DNA of 64,000 bases from NCBI GenBank assembly GCA_965603365.1, contig CBFDCR010000001.1, forward strand, positions 1 through 64,000. The letters run 5' to 3'. Positions 8,801-17,334 of this stretch are shown in pieces. Each line of letters opens with the position of its first letter. Position 1 is the stretch's first letter. The stretch comes from JAHELQ01 sp965603365 (GTDB lineage Bacteria; Acidobacteriota; Aminicenantia; UBA2199). Under the pieces are notes generated by a model. It made no database searches. It saw only the letters and a list, made by a program, of their open reading frames with translations, and had not been told where the DNA came from. The translations under genes were made by a program, and so were the position numbers.

Positions 8801-11645
8801 CATAATATTCTACGGCAAAATCGACCGTATGGTGAACCCGCTGTACCGGTTCATCCCCGACTATCAAAAAAGAGGTTCGCAGACTCTCATGACGGGCGAT
8901 CAACTTCCGGAAGGTGGCTGCCATTTTTTGCTGGTCTACTTCTCCCGGCAGCGGCAGGAACTGCGGCATATTGTAGGCCACACTGTCCGGTTCCATCTGC
9001 TGGAGAATGTACAACCTTTTCTGGGCAGACGATAATGGATAGTAATCCTTCCGCTCCACCGGCTGGATGGCCACGTAACGATCTTTTGCCGCTGCATCTA
9101 TGTATGCCGACAGGGCCCGTATGGTCGGATTTCTGAAAAATTCCGACAGCGGCAATCTGACATTTAGTACCTGGTGTATCCGCGAAATTAATAGGGTTGC
9201 CTTCCAGGAATATCCCCCCGACTCAAAAAAGTCGGCATCGATGCCGATATGATCCTCTTCGATCTCCAATACTTCCGACCATAACTTTGCCAACGCCTGT
9301 TCCATTTCGTTTCGGGGAGCCACATACTCCCGGTCCCTCGTTATTCCCGGCTGCGGAAGCCTTTTTCTGTCCACTTTACCGCCCGGAGTAAGGGGTATCC
9401 GGTCTAATTGAATATAAAACGACGGAATCATATAATCGGGCAACTCTTTCGATAAATATTCCCGTAACTCACCTCTGGCAAATTCTCTATCGGCGACCAC
9501 ATAGGCACACAGATAACGCTGCTCTCCCCCCCTGTCCTCTCTAGCCAGTACCACCGCCTCCCGGATTCCCTCATAATTTAACAATTGAGCCTCTATTTCG
9601 CCGGGTTCCAATCTGTATCCCCTGACCTGCACCTGATCATCGATCCGGCCCAAATACTCTATATTGCCATCCGGCAGCCACCTGGCCAGGTCCCCTGTTC
9701 GATATAGACTCTCAGCCGTTATCCAGGGATTGGCAATAAACCTTTCCGAAGTCAACTCCACCCTGTTTAAATAACCCCGGGATAGGCCATCGCCTGAAAT
9801 GCACAGCTCTCCGGCCGCACCCGGCGGAACCAGGGCGGTGTTACGATCTACAATATAGACTTTATAGTTGGTGATAGGTTTCCCGATAGGCGGATTCGCC
9901 GCATCCTCGTCAGAGCATCGATAATAGGTGGCACATACCGTTGTCTCCGTAGGCCCATACGTATTGTATACTCTTCCCTTCTCTAAAAGAGCACTCACAT
10001 AATCTTTCTTAAGTACATCTCCGCCGTTAATAAAGGTGTGGATACCGTTCAGATCATCAAACTTATTGATCTCATTTAGCAATAACGGCGAGCAACTCAC
10101 CATGGTGATACTATGCCGGGCCATAAAGAGCGCCAGTGCCCCGGTATCCATAATCACCTCTTTCGGACAGACGGCGACCCGCCCCCCTTTGAATAAGACA
10201 GGATATACCTCCTCTACAAAGGCATCGAAGCAGATAGAGGCCTGTTGAAGAAAAACATCTCCGGCGGAAACCGGGAATTCGCTGTTGAAGGCATAAACAT
10301 ATGAGAGCACATTCTCCTGTGCTATCAGCACCCCTTTGGGCGTTCCCGTAGTACCCGAAGTGTAAATGATATAAATAATATCCGCCATACTGTTAAGGGT
10401 CTCCGGATTCGCCGAATCGCATTCATAAATAGTCGTGTCACCTATCGCTATGACATCGCCGGCAAATCCCGGTACGTTTGCGGTTGCAGATTCACTACCG
10501 GTCAATAAAATTTCCAATCCGCTATCCCTCAATATATACTCCAGGCGCCCCTCAGGGTAATCTAAATCTATAGGCAAATAGGCGCTCCCCGCCTTCACCA
10601 CTGCCAATAAGCCAGGCAGCATTTCACAAGATCTCTCCACCATCATGCCGACAATACCGTTCGGCGCCACGCCTTTTTGCCGCAGCAATCCGGCCAGTTG
10701 ATTGGCCCTCGTATTGAATACCCTATAGGAAATCTGGCCCATCTGCCTCGAAGGAGACGAGGAGAGGTGCGGCCCAACGATGGCCAGATGATCCGGCGTC
10801 CTTTCAACCTGAGCCTCAAATAATTCCTGAACCGTTTGCTCTTTTACATATTCGGTTTCAGTCCGATTGTATTCATACAGGAGTCTCTTTCTCTCCTGGG
10901 GGGACAGTATGTCTATATCTATTAATCGAATATTTACATCAGAGAGCGCAACCTCTAAAAGGCGGTTATAGTGGTCAACAATCTTTTTTATGGTGTCTTC
11001 CTTATATAAGGCGGCATTATACTCCAGTACACCTTCAATCCCCGTATCACTCCTCTGGAGGGCAAAAAGTAGATTGTAGTTAATAGACTGAAGATATTTC
11101 CGGTCATGAATGTTTTCATGGAGCAGCACAACATCGACTAAGGGAACGTCATTTTCACCATGAAAAAAGTTTAACTGCTCGCTTAATATCTCGAGCGGAT
11201 AATTCTGATTGTCGGTTGCTTCGATAATATTATCTCTGACTGACAATAATATTTCTTTGAATGCCATGTTTTCATCAATCCGGTTCCTGATCATCAAAAC
11301 TGTATTCACAAAATCAATCTCAACATCCTGCTTATAAATAGGAATCCCGATTATAATATCCCGGTGCCCGCTGTACTTTTCCAGCAGCATCACCAATCCA
11401 GCCATTAATATCATATGCAGCTTCACATCAGATCCTCTGGCCATTCTCAATAATTCTGAAAACAGATCTCCGCTAAAACTAAATTTCAGTGGCGTAAGAT
11501 TATAGTTATAGCCGACTTTATTATTGTAGTCATAGGGAAAGCCGCTCTTAACGAGATCTCCGGCTAATTTGTTTAACCAGAAATCCCTCTCTTTCGCATT
11601 CTGTCCGGCAGCCAGTACAAGCCTATCATAATCCCGACTGAGCAT
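5838..11645 (-). CDS. Non-ribosomal peptide synthetase, two modules (half C-A-PCP-C-A-PCP)
   Basis: About 1935 residues. The N-terminus is only the C-terminal lobe of a condensation domain, with no HHxxxDG motif; then A1 (YTSGTTGTPKG near 425), PCP1 (ESGGYSWKA near 810, Ser present), a complete C domain (MHHIVTDG near 993), A2 (YTSGTTGNPKG near 1470) and PCP2 (LGGHSLSL near 1865). No epimerase or thioesterase domain is present. Aligned by eye to GrsA, the A1 pocket reads D-A-E-S-I-G-T-V-C-K, one residue from a Lys code I recall from bacitracin synthetase; the acidic E suggests a diamino acid. A2 reads D-V-A-Y-L-G-G-I-C-K, which I cannot assign. The start is ATG at 11645, with GGAG 8 nt upstream; a longer TTG-initiated frame from 11696 lacks such a site. 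It is the first gene of the operon, downstream of a sigma-54-type promoter, and overlaps the PKS gene. Confidence 0.94.
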   Translation of the reverse strand: MLSRDYDRLVLAAGQNAKERDFWLNKLAGDLVKSGFPYDYNNKVGYNYNLTPLKFSFSGDLFSELLRMARGSDVKLHMILMAGLVMLLEKYSGHRDIIIGIPIYKQDVEIDFVNTVLMIRNRIDENMAFKEILLSVRDNIIEATDNQNYPLEILSEQLNFFHGENDVPLVDVVLLHENIHDRKYLQSINYNLLFALQRSDTGIEGVLEYNAALYKEDTIKKIVDHYNRLLEVALSDVNIRLIDIDILSPQERKRLLYEYNRTETEYVKEQTVQELFEAQVERTPDHLAIVGPHLSSSPSRQMGQISYRVFNTRANQLAGLLRQKGVAPNGIVGMMVERSCEMLPGLLAVVKAGSAYLPIDLDYPEGRLEYILRDSGLEILLTGSESATANVPGFAGDVIAIGDTTIYECDSANPETLNSMADIIYIIYTSGTTGTPKGVLIAQENVLSYVYAFNSEFPVSAGDVFLQQASICFDAFVEEVYPVLFKGGRVAVCPKEVIMDTGALALFMARHSITMVSCSPLLLNEINKFDDLNGIHTFINGGDVLKKDYVSALLEKGRVYNTYGPTETTVCATYYRCSDEDAANPPIGKPITNYKVYIVDRNTALVPPGAAGELCISGDGLSRGYLNRVELTSERFIANPWITAESLYRTGDLARWLPDGNIEYLGRIDDQVQVRGYRLEPGEIEAQLLNYEGIREAVVLAREDRGGEQRYLCAYVVADREFARGELREYLSKELPDYMIPSFYIQLDRIPLTPGGKVDRKRLPQPGITRDREYVAPRNEMEQALAKLWSEVLEIEEDHIGIDADFFESGGYSWKATLLISRIHQVLNVRLPLSEFFRNPTIRALSAYIDAAAKDRYVAIQPVERKDYYPLSSAQKRLYILQQMEPDSVAYNMPQFLPLPGEVDQQKMAATFRKLIARHESLRTSFLIVGDEPVQRVHHTVDFAVEYYDLDDSARDITRDFVKPFNLTKAPLLRVVLIKVSSSQSKILLDMHHIVTDGLSQAILAEELSRIYFEAGLPPLKLQYKDYSQWQNSGHQQGLLKEQEAYWLGEFSGELPALQLPTDYPRPFIQSFKGCRVRFILTENETRILKDLAREDNATLYMSVLSVFIILLAKLSGQEDIIVGTPVAGRRHSDLERIVGMFVNTLPLRHYPAGKKTAPQFLEEVKRRTLQAYENQEYQFEDLVERVSVRRDTGRNPLFDVMFTLLNPDEYGDKIPDTVERSPYEHRKGISKFDMSLTAVDAGTRLFFILEYCTRLFEPGTIERFIAYFKQIIFVLTQNPRSSISQLEIITHREKRRILDEFNATAAEYPGDKTVHQLIEEQVKRTPGAVAAAFEDHQVSYGELNEKANRIAGKLRHRGVKADGIAALAVDRSLEMIIGMVASLKAGGAYLPVDPNYPAARKKFMLENSRAVVLLTQTKYRENDGAVWQNMSADHIFFLDDAAVYAGEAANLNLINQPTDLCYVIYTSGTTGNPKGVMIEHSALINFIFSMYADYNMDFSPFDHCLNLTNFSFDVSVAEIFMPLVFGASIVVLPFEKIFDPHELARAIVERSITFTYIPPGLLKDVYENLKLYQSKLTLNKMLVGVEPIKDYTLENYLTLNRELQMVNGYGPTEATICATTYRYDSHEPADKNVPIGKPLANTNIYLLDKYLHMAPIGIAGELCISGDGLARGYLWSRELTEEKFISNPFKAGDRLYKTGDLARWSLAGYIEFLGRVDHQVKIRGFRIEPGEIEARLMKHEGIEKAVVMDRQREGGEKYLCAYIVYKKSLPPAPPDTGLKEYLSRVLPDHMIPAYFVALAEIPLTANGKTDRQALPEPAVIALDSYVPPRDECEGRLVEIWAEVLGIEKDAVGIDSNFFDLGGHSLSLIKMNTKVKDSFNKHIPVSTLFRLSTVRALAKYLNDEEIDLQVSDEMLEESLETMDETLSLLMEDDSG

Positions 11646-11932
11646 GTTGTGATCTCCAGAAAAAATATTTGTAAATGCCCCCCCATGAAGAAGCAATCAT
11701 ATAAATTTTAGTCGATTGGAATTTCGGGAATCACTATAGAATAATAGTAAATGGTGGTGAAAAACTAACAATGAATGAGAACTGAGATAATGGTTGAATG
11801 TATAGAATAAAACCCTGGGATTTATTCTTAATTTATAAACAACCTGGGCTTCCGCCCTCAAGATGTCAAATTCACTTTATAAAAAAAGCACTCATTATTA
11901 TTACTGTTGTGGTATCGTATATAGAGACCCTT

Positions 11933-11949
11933 AGCAATTACGATGCCAA
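11933..11949 (-). promoter_or_regulatory. Sigma-54 (-24/-12) promoter of the NRPS-PKS operon
   Basis: Read on the minus strand the site is TTGGCATCGTAATTGCT. It matches the YTGGCACGRNNNTTGCW consensus at every defined position except two (CG becomes TC), with GG and GC exactly 10 nt apart. It points toward the NRPS start at 11645, implying a leader of about 280 nt, and lies beside a gene for a sigma-54-dependent activator. Confidence 0.75.
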
Positions 11950-12021
11950 TACGTCGCCAATGGGAAAAAGCCCATCAACAAAGGCACCTGGCTAAACCCT
12001 GAATCTTGTGCCTAAAGAATA

Positions 12022-12136
12022 ATTCTGGATATTTTCAGAAATATTTTGTTAGTAGTAGGTGACTTTTAAAGAAGAGCAATATAGCGGGGTACACCATTCT
12101 GATTATTTTCATATTTATTCTGGTTATCTTCAGAAT
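12022..12136. promoter_or_regulatory. Three enhancer-like inverted repeats (ATTCTG-N8-CAGAAT)
   Basis: Copies lie at 12022-12041 (one mismatch in the right arm), 12096-12115 (left arm intact, right arm CATATT) and 12117-12136 (perfect 6-8-6 palindrome). They sit about 75-190 bp upstream of the sigma-54 promoter, where bacterial enhancer-binding proteins normally bind. The last copy ends at the base next to the activator gene's stop codon. They are probably the binding sites of the neighbouring activator. Confidence 0.7.
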
Positions 12137-13558
12137 CTATTTATTGAGTCTGTAATCATTGATGAAATTTAAAAACCGTTTGTAATCTTTCGGCTCAATA
12201 TTGAGCAAAGCCAAAATCTTTTTGTAGCCACCGCCAGCCTCCCTCTGCGCCAGCCTGATTAACGCCTTCACCTGACCCATGTTTAAAACCCGCCTCATAA
12301 AAGGCATCTTCACCACATCCCAAAAACTCTCGCCTGCCTGAAGACGATTCCACACCTCATCGACCCTCTCCACATCATCGCCAATTGCCTCAAAGGGAAC
12401 TCGACCGCCGCGACCATAAATGATGCCCCGAATATCCTTACCCGTAATAGGACTCTCCAGCAATATACCCGCCCGCTTCAACACCGTAAACAACTCCCGT
12501 ACATTACCCGGCCACGAATAAACCAATACCTCCGGCCAAAAATCCTCGCCTATCTCTTTACCCTTTAAATAGCCGAGGTTGGCTAACACCAACGGCTTGA
12601 TATCCTCCTTTCGCAAACGCAGCGGCGGAATCTCTATCTCAAGAACACCAAGACGGTAATAAAGATCTTCGCGAAACTCCAACCTCTCTATGGCCCGAGG
12701 CAAATCTTTATTGGTGGCCGCCAATATCCGAATGTCCGCCTGCCGCTCGAACGATTCGCCCAATATCTTGTACTTACGGGTATCGATAAATCGCAGCAGC
12801 TTGGCCTGAAACGATAAGGGAACCTCGGATATCTCATCCAGAAGCAGCGTGCCCCCCTCGGCTTCGCTCACCATACCCTTCTTGTCCGACCGGGCATCGG
12901 TAAACGCACCCCTGCGGTGTCCGAAGATCTCGCTCTCAAACAACGTCCTGGGGATCGTGGGCATATGCGCCACCACCAACTTACCGGTTCGCCCCGAATA
13001 ACGGTGTATCAATTCGGCCACATGATTCTTACCCACCCCTGTCTCGCCGGTGAGTAAAAGTACTTCCTCTTCAACCGAATATTTCAACACCAATTCCCTG
13101 ACCCTCTCCATCGCCTTGCTCTTACCCGTCATACCGCCGATATCCGATTGATGGTGCCGGATGCGGGACACAATGTCTTTGAGCAAACTGAACAGGGTGG
13201 TGAAAACCCGAAGCTCCGACTTGCTGTAAGACCCCTTCACCCCACTGTCCAGATATAAAAAATAGAAATCGTCAATGGGTTCGATTAAAACACTCTTGAT
13301 GGGGAAAAACAGGGCCGAGCTGGATAGAGAATCACGGCACGAATCGATCATACCTCCGCCTTTGCCCCCTGAACTCACCTCTGTCAATGTCTTCTGTATG
13401 AAACTCTTACAAAATCCCTCGCCATCTTCTACGTTTCTGCCTCTTACTTCCCGGCCGTAGTGCCAGAGAATATCGCCTCTGCGATCAAATATCATGGCCA
13501 AAGAGACCTGTTTCTCTCTCAGCAAATTCTTAATATTGTCTTTCACAATTTCAATCAT
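12137..13558 (-). CDS. Sigma-54-dependent transcriptional activator (bacterial enhancer-binding protein)
   Basis: AAA+ activator of 473 residues. The N-terminal ~140 residues form a sensory region resembling a GAF-like domain rather than a receiver. The AAA+ core has Walker A GETGVGKNH near 172, GAFTDA near 218 (the sigma-54 contact loop, usually GAFTGA), Walker B TLLLDE near 238 and the R-finger region FREDLYYRL. The C-terminus (YKKILALLNIEPKDYKRF) is a Fis-like DNA-binding segment. The start is ATG at 13558, which has AAGGAG 6 nt upstream, rather than the earlier codon at 13588. It is oriented like the NRPS operon and separated from it by a gap holding a sigma-54 promoter and three palindromes, so it very likely controls that operon. 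A paralogue lies at 37956-39305. Confidence 0.93.
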   Translation of the reverse strand: MIEIVKDNIKNLLREKQVSLAMIFDRRGDILWHYGREVRGRNVEDGEGFCKSFIQKTLTEVSSGGKGGGMIDSCRDSLSSSALFFPIKSVLIEPIDDFYFLYLDSGVKGSYSKSELRVFTTLFSLLKDIVSRIRHHQSDIGGMTGKSKAMERVRELVLKYSVEEEVLLLTGETGVGKNHVAELIHRYSGRTGKLVVAHMPTIPRTLFESEIFGHRRGAFTDARSDKKGMVSEAEGGTLLLDEISEVPLSFQAKLLRFIDTRKYKILGESFERQADIRILAATNKDLPRAIERLEFREDLYYRLGVLEIEIPPLRLRKEDIKPLVLANLGYLKGKEIGEDFWPEVLVYSWPGNVRELFTVLKRAGILLESPITGKDIRGIIYGRGGRVPFEAIGDDVERVDEVWNRLQAGESFWDVVKMPFMRRVLNMGQVKALIRLAQREAGGGYKKILALLNIEPKDYKRFLNFINDYRLNK

Positions 13559-14107
13559 GATGATCTCCTTATAAAAAAAATTATGCACTTAACTTTATCT
13601 TATTGGTCAGCTCATTGCAGCCCATCGGGGAGCAAAAGCGTTTTGAAAGGTCAGATTATTTCGACACGAAACTCACCTACTCACTCAACCAGGCCGATCA
13701 TCATATAATATAAGAAAAATTTATCAGGGTGTTTACTTCAGATTAATATTCAATATCATCGGACAAACACAGCGCAAAATATATTCGGCATTTCTCATGT
13801 CGGATTCTCCGGGTATCATATGGGATTTTTCTGAAATTAACATTCATCGGCCAAATAAACGTATCATTTTACTTCACTTTTAACGATAAAAGAAGATCGG
13901 GCTTATTTTAGAACCACCAAAAAATAATTCCCTATACCCTATGAGTGGCTCTCTTCTTTCCTATACTCCTGAATTGGCTACGAAATAGAACGGCGCTGCG
14001 GACCTCCTTCATTTTGCCTACCGGAAGTGTAGTAATCAAACTACCTCATCCGGACAATGTCAAGTCCTGGGGGATCTCTTTGAAGTTCTGGAAGCTGATT
14101 GTATCAA
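13559..14107. other. Intergenic stretch without a supported gene
   Basis: AT-rich gap between the activator and tRNA-Arg. Short open frames occur on both strands, but none has a ribosome-binding site or recognisable protein pattern. The activator's own promoter must lie near 13590-13650; I could not place it confidently. Confidence 0.5.
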
Positions 14108-14180
14108 TGCGCCTGGCGCGATTCGAACGCGCGGCCTTTGGTTCCGGAGACCAACGCTCTATCCTCTGAGCTACAGGCGC
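14108..14180 (-). tRNA. tRNA-Arg (anticodon CCG)
   Basis: The reverse strand folds as a full cloverleaf: acceptor GCGCCTG pairs with CAGGCGC, anticodon stem TTGGT/ACCAA encloses loop CTCCGGA (anticodon CCG, decoding CGG), and the T-arm has GTTCGAATC. The discriminator base is A. The CCA end is not encoded. Confidence 0.96.
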
Positions 14181-14396
14181 ATCAACCGGAAGTATTATAC
14201 CAGAAACAACAGTCCGCCTCAAGCACCAAATTATTAATTTTCCTTGCCATCCCCCCGGTTTTAGTTTTAAGCCCTGTCAACCGACTAAAAAAAATCTATG
14301 CTTCCGGCTTTTCTTCATCCTCCGTTTTCCTGCTTTTTAACTTAAATGCTGATTACTCCCACTGAATTTATTTAGTATTTATAATTTAATTGGTGT

Positions 14397-14626
14397 ATGA
14401 TCAAAAAAGAACATCACATCTCTGGCTATGGAGAGAAAATATTGGATAGCTATATTTATCTGATCCAGAATTGGTCCGATGAAGAAAAAAAATAAAAAAG
14501 GAAAAGACTAAAGAAGAAATCCTGGCGGAGACCTACGGCAGTTTCATCTCCGAAAAAACAGCCGGTGAAATCATCGCAGAAATTCACAGTTCAAGGCATT
14601 TCAGAGAGAAGCCCCTCACCCTATGA
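14397..14626 (+). pseudogene. Frameshifted antitoxin of a PIN-type toxin-antitoxin pair
   Basis: Frame 1 from ATG 14397 encodes 32 residues ending SDEEKK and stops at 14493-14495 inside an A-rich run. Shifting frame at that run restores a sensible continuation (EKTKEEILAETYGSFISEK and onward) that ends at 14624-14626. That stop overlaps the next ATG by 4 nt, the usual antitoxin/toxin junction. A slippage mutation in the poly-A tract is the simplest explanation. The family is inferred from size and from the adjacent PIN-like start. Confidence 0.55.
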
Positions 14627-14745
14627 AAAAGTGTCTACTTGATACCGACATATATATCTACCACATCAAAGGACTCTTCGACATCGACAAAAAAATTAAA
14701 AAAGTAGTGCCCGAAAATTTGTCGATCCCTTTTTACGTCCAGTGA
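14623..14745 (+). pseudogene. Truncated PIN-domain (VapC-like) toxin
   Basis: The frame starts at the ATGA overlap with the antitoxin remnant. Its first residues (MKKCLLDTDIYIYHIKG) match the usual PIN-toxin N-terminus with its first metal-binding Asp. The frame ends after 40 residues, where intact PIN toxins have about 130. The stop coincides with the first base of a 21-bp repeat array, so the rest was replaced or deleted. Confidence 0.6.
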
Positions 14746-14828
14746 TTGTTACTCGATGACGAGTAAATATTGTCCGTTATCAGAAAAAATTTGTCCGATG
14801 ACAGAGAAATGTTATCCACCAGGCCCTT
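14745..14828. repeat. Degenerate 21-bp tandem repeat, four units
   Basis: Units of exactly 21 bp start at 14745, 14766, 14787 and 14808. The middle two share TTGTCCG-TNA/ATG-ACAGA-like cores, and the fourth drifts toward the AATGTNNTCCACCAGG pattern of the 31.4-kb array. It lies between the toxin remnant and the 3' end of the Rpn gene. Confidence 0.6.
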
Positions 14829-14834
14829 TATGGT

Positions 14835-15692
14835 CTATGGTTTTTCGATCTCTTCACGACTTAAATTAGTATACCGAATGATTTTTTCAATGGACTCTCC
14901 CGCCGCCTTCATCGCCCTTGCCATTTTCTCTGCTTTCTTTTTTTCACCTTTCTGCATGCCCTGCTCTTCACCAAGCCTCATTCCCTTTTCCATGCCCTCC
15001 TTCATTCCCTCCTCAAAAGAGGTGTCCACCACTCCTTTCAAGTCCCGGTACACCTTCAAACTCTCTTCGTATTGGGCCAGCTGCTCCTGGCTGAAATTGG
15101 CAATCTCGACAACCTGGAAACCCTTGATGAACACATCCTCTTTCAATATTTCGGGAATATCCTCGAAATTCTCCAGGTGCTTCAGAAAGTACATCCACTT
15201 GTCTCTATGACTCTCCAGTTCACCTTCTGACTTAGTAAAACGCGGCATCTCTATAAAAATATATACCCGCTTATCGTAAAATACCTGGCAGTACTGATCT
15301 TTTAATTGCACATTGCTGATGAAGTCCTTTTGCGGACGATCCTCCCCATAGGTGAAGTCAAGGATGGCCACGCAGTATATCGGGGCCTGCTCACGGATGG
15401 GGAAGGTGGTGTAAAATATGGCCCGGTCTTTAAAAAACTTAATCTTGGCCTTCTGCATCTCCACGATGAATTTGCTGCCGGTTTCGTCCTCGCAGTGGAT
15501 GTCAAAGATGGCTTTCCGCTCTGCCGCCACTGCCCCCAATTGTTCGGGATTGGAAAAGGTGAGATGGACGATTTTGTGTTCGATGGGCAGGAGTTCGTTG
15601 AGGAAATCGATGAGCAGTACTTTGCTTGCCTCTTCGCCGAAGAGTTTTTTGAAGCCGAAGTCGGTGTAGGGATTAATATACCGAGCCGTCAT
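14835..15692 (-). CDS. Rpn-family PD-(D/E)XK nuclease/transposase-like protein
   Basis: The N-terminus TDFGFKKLFGEE, the core FDIHCEDETGSKFIVEMQ and the FFKDRAIFYTTFPI segment are hallmarks of Rpn/PD-(D/E)XK-transposase-family proteins. D and E-x-Q form the nuclease core near residues 75-90. The tail, near residues 225-270, is a run of EGM/KGE repeats typical of the family. Rpn proteins promote RecA-independent recombination and some act as defence nucleases; the role here is unknown. ATG 15692 is preferred because GGAG lies 8 nt upstream; an in-frame ATG at 15722 would add ten residues. It has no operon partner and is flanked by gene debris, as expected for a mobile gene. Confidence 0.88.
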   Translation of the reverse strand: MTARYINPYTDFGFKKLFGEEASKVLLIDFLNELLPIEHKIVHLTFSNPEQLGAVAAERKAIFDIHCEDETGSKFIVEMQKAKIKFFKDRAIFYTTFPIREQAPIYCVAILDFTYGEDRPQKDFISNVQLKDQYCQVFYDKRVYIFIEMPRFTKSEGELESHRDKWMYFLKHLENFEDIPEILKEDVFIKGFQVVEIANFSQEQLAQYEESLKVYRDLKGVVDTSFEEGMKEGMEKGMRLGEEQGMQKGEKKKAEKMARAMKAAGESIEKIIRYTNLSREEIEKP

Positions 15693-15762
15693 GACCGTAT
15701 CTCCATTTTTCGTTTCCATCACTAATTATAAATGCAATCACCCAATTTTTCAACAATTTTTC

Positions 15763-15997
15763 TCACCCCAACGTTTGCACCTTCGCATCCGAGCTCGTTT
15801 TCCCTTTTCCCAAAAGAGTGTGGATGACCACCGGCAGGCGGAAGGGGGCATCCAGGTCTATTTCCCCTTTCTTTTTCACCGACGATGTCGAAAAAGATGC
15901 GGTTTGAAAAATCCAGTTGAGCAACATTATCCCCCGTGACATTTTCAACATCCACCACCTCTATCTTAAACAGGGTGGTCAAAGAGCCGTTTTTCAT
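15763..15997 (-). pseudogene. Frameshifted small gene or gene fragment of unknown family
   Basis: Two minus-strand frames join at an A/G run near 15860. The first gives protein-like sequence ending FFDIVGEK; the second continues KKGEIDLDAPFRLPVVIHTLL and stops at 15763. Together they would make about 78 residues. I do not recognise the family. The clean continuation across a homopolymer favours a real but broken (or mis-sequenced) gene over chance. Confidence 0.35.
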
Positions 15998-16185
15998 TAA
16001 GTTAGACACCGGTCCATTTTTGCAGGAGTTACCTCGAAATTTTAAATAGGATTAAAGATTTTTGCCTGGCCCTAATCCGTTTCACTTTAACTTATAAGAT
16101 CATCACTTTTTGCTGCGGCTCTATGACTTTGGACGTCAACCCTGACACTCCGGGCTGCACCTTTATCAATTCGACTCACGCCGGT

Positions 16186-16437
16186 TCATGATTCTTCGGT
16201 TTCCTCTTCAGGATTTTCCGCTCGCCGGGCATAGGCAAACCGTCTGCCCAGATCCTCGGCAATGGCATCGCAGCCAGCAACACCGGCAGCCGACGTCTCC
16301 TGCACCGTCTTGTAAAAACAACGGGACACAGAGAATTCGCGATTTGATGAAAGTTTCCCCCATTTTTCAAAAGTCGCAGGGTCCTCACTTGCATAAAAAA
16401 GAGAACAAAGGTGCTGCCTGAGCTTTTATAGATGGGG
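16186..16437 (-). pseudogene. Start-less gene remnant of unknown family
   Basis: An open minus-strand frame of about 80 residues with no usable start codon. It reads like genuine protein (SEDPATFEKWGKLSS, FYKTVQETSAAGVAGCDAIA, DLGRRFAYARR) with an acidic C-terminal tail. No family is recognised. It lies upstream of, and divergent from, the esterase gene, and is probably the 3' end of a deleted gene. Confidence 0.35.
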
Positions 16438-16479
16438 GAGGGCTTGTGTTTTTGGGGGGGATGGTGTAAATATAGGGGT

Positions 16480-17334
16480 ATGGCAAAGGTGAGGTTTGAG
16501 CGGTTTTATGTGGATGTGGAGGGTATACTGCGCTATTATTATTTGTATGTGCCCGAAGGCGTGGGAGAGGGTAGTGGCGTGCCGCTGGTGATTGTGCTGC
16601 ATGGGGCCGGGGGCAATCCCCGTACCGTGCGCAATGTGACGGGCATGAACGAACTGGCTGAGGAGGAGGGTTTTATGGTCGCCTACCCCCAGGGCACCGG
16701 GCCCCATGACCGGCAGTTGACCTGGAATGCCGGGCAGTGCTGCGGCTTTGCCTATGAGAATGGCATCGACGATGTGGCCTTTATGGGTATCCTGATCGAG
16801 ACGCTGTCGCTGGAATGGCCTGTTGATGACAGACGGATCTATGCGGCCGGTGTCTCCAACGGCGGCATGTTGGCCCACCGTTTGGGCTGTGAACTGTCCG
16901 GCCAGGTGGCGGCAGTAGCGGCGGTGGCCGGGACCTTACCCGGAGAAACTTGCCAGCCCCGGGAGCCGGTGGCGGTCATCATGTTTCACGGCACTGCCGA
17001 TCCATTTGTACCCTTTGAAGGCGGTCAATCTAAAAAAACGCCTCTGCCCCAGGAGCCGGTCTCCCATACTTCGGTAAAGGAGACCCTGCTGTTCTGGATC
17101 GGCCACAACGGCTGCCGGGGGGAAGCGCAGGTAGAGGAGGCGGGGCCGGTAAAAAAACAGGTGTACGGCGGCGGCCGCAACAATACCGAGGTGGTACTCT
17201 ATACGATTCACGGCGGCGGCCACACCTGGCCCGGCACCAATGTGGGCGAACCGGACGCTGCCGACCCCATGCAGCAGATTTCTGCCACCCCCCTCATCTG
17301 GCAATTTTTCCGCAATCACCCCAAAGCACGATAG
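16480..17334 (+). CDS. Alpha/beta-hydrolase, PHB-depolymerase/feruloyl-esterase (LpqC-like) family
   Basis: 284 residues. The strand PLVIVLHGAGGNP forms the oxyanion region, GVSNGGM carries the nucleophile Ser, GTADPFVPF the acid and GGGHTWPG the catalytic His. Homologues hydrolyse polyhydroxyalkanoates or feruloyl/acetyl esters, often after secretion. No signal peptide is visible here, so this one looks cytoplasmic. ATG 16480 follows a GGGG tract; the frame is open further upstream, but those codons look unlike protein. It is separated by 170 bp from the KamA operon on the same strand, and a functional link is not established. Confidence 0.85.
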   Translation: MAKVRFERFYVDVEGILRYYYLYVPEGVGEGSGVPLVIVLHGAGGNPRTVRNVTGMNELAEEEGFMVAYPQGTGPHDRQLTWNAGQCCGFAYENGIDDVAFMGILIETLSLEWPVDDRRIYAAGVSNGGMLAHRLGCELSGQVAAVAAVAGTLPGETCQPREPVAVIMFHGTADPFVPFEGGQSKKTPLPQEPVSHTSVKETLLFWIGHNGCRGEAQVEEAGPVKKQVYGGGRNNTEVVLYTIHGGGHTWPGTNVGEPDAADPMQQISATPLIWQFFRNHPKAR

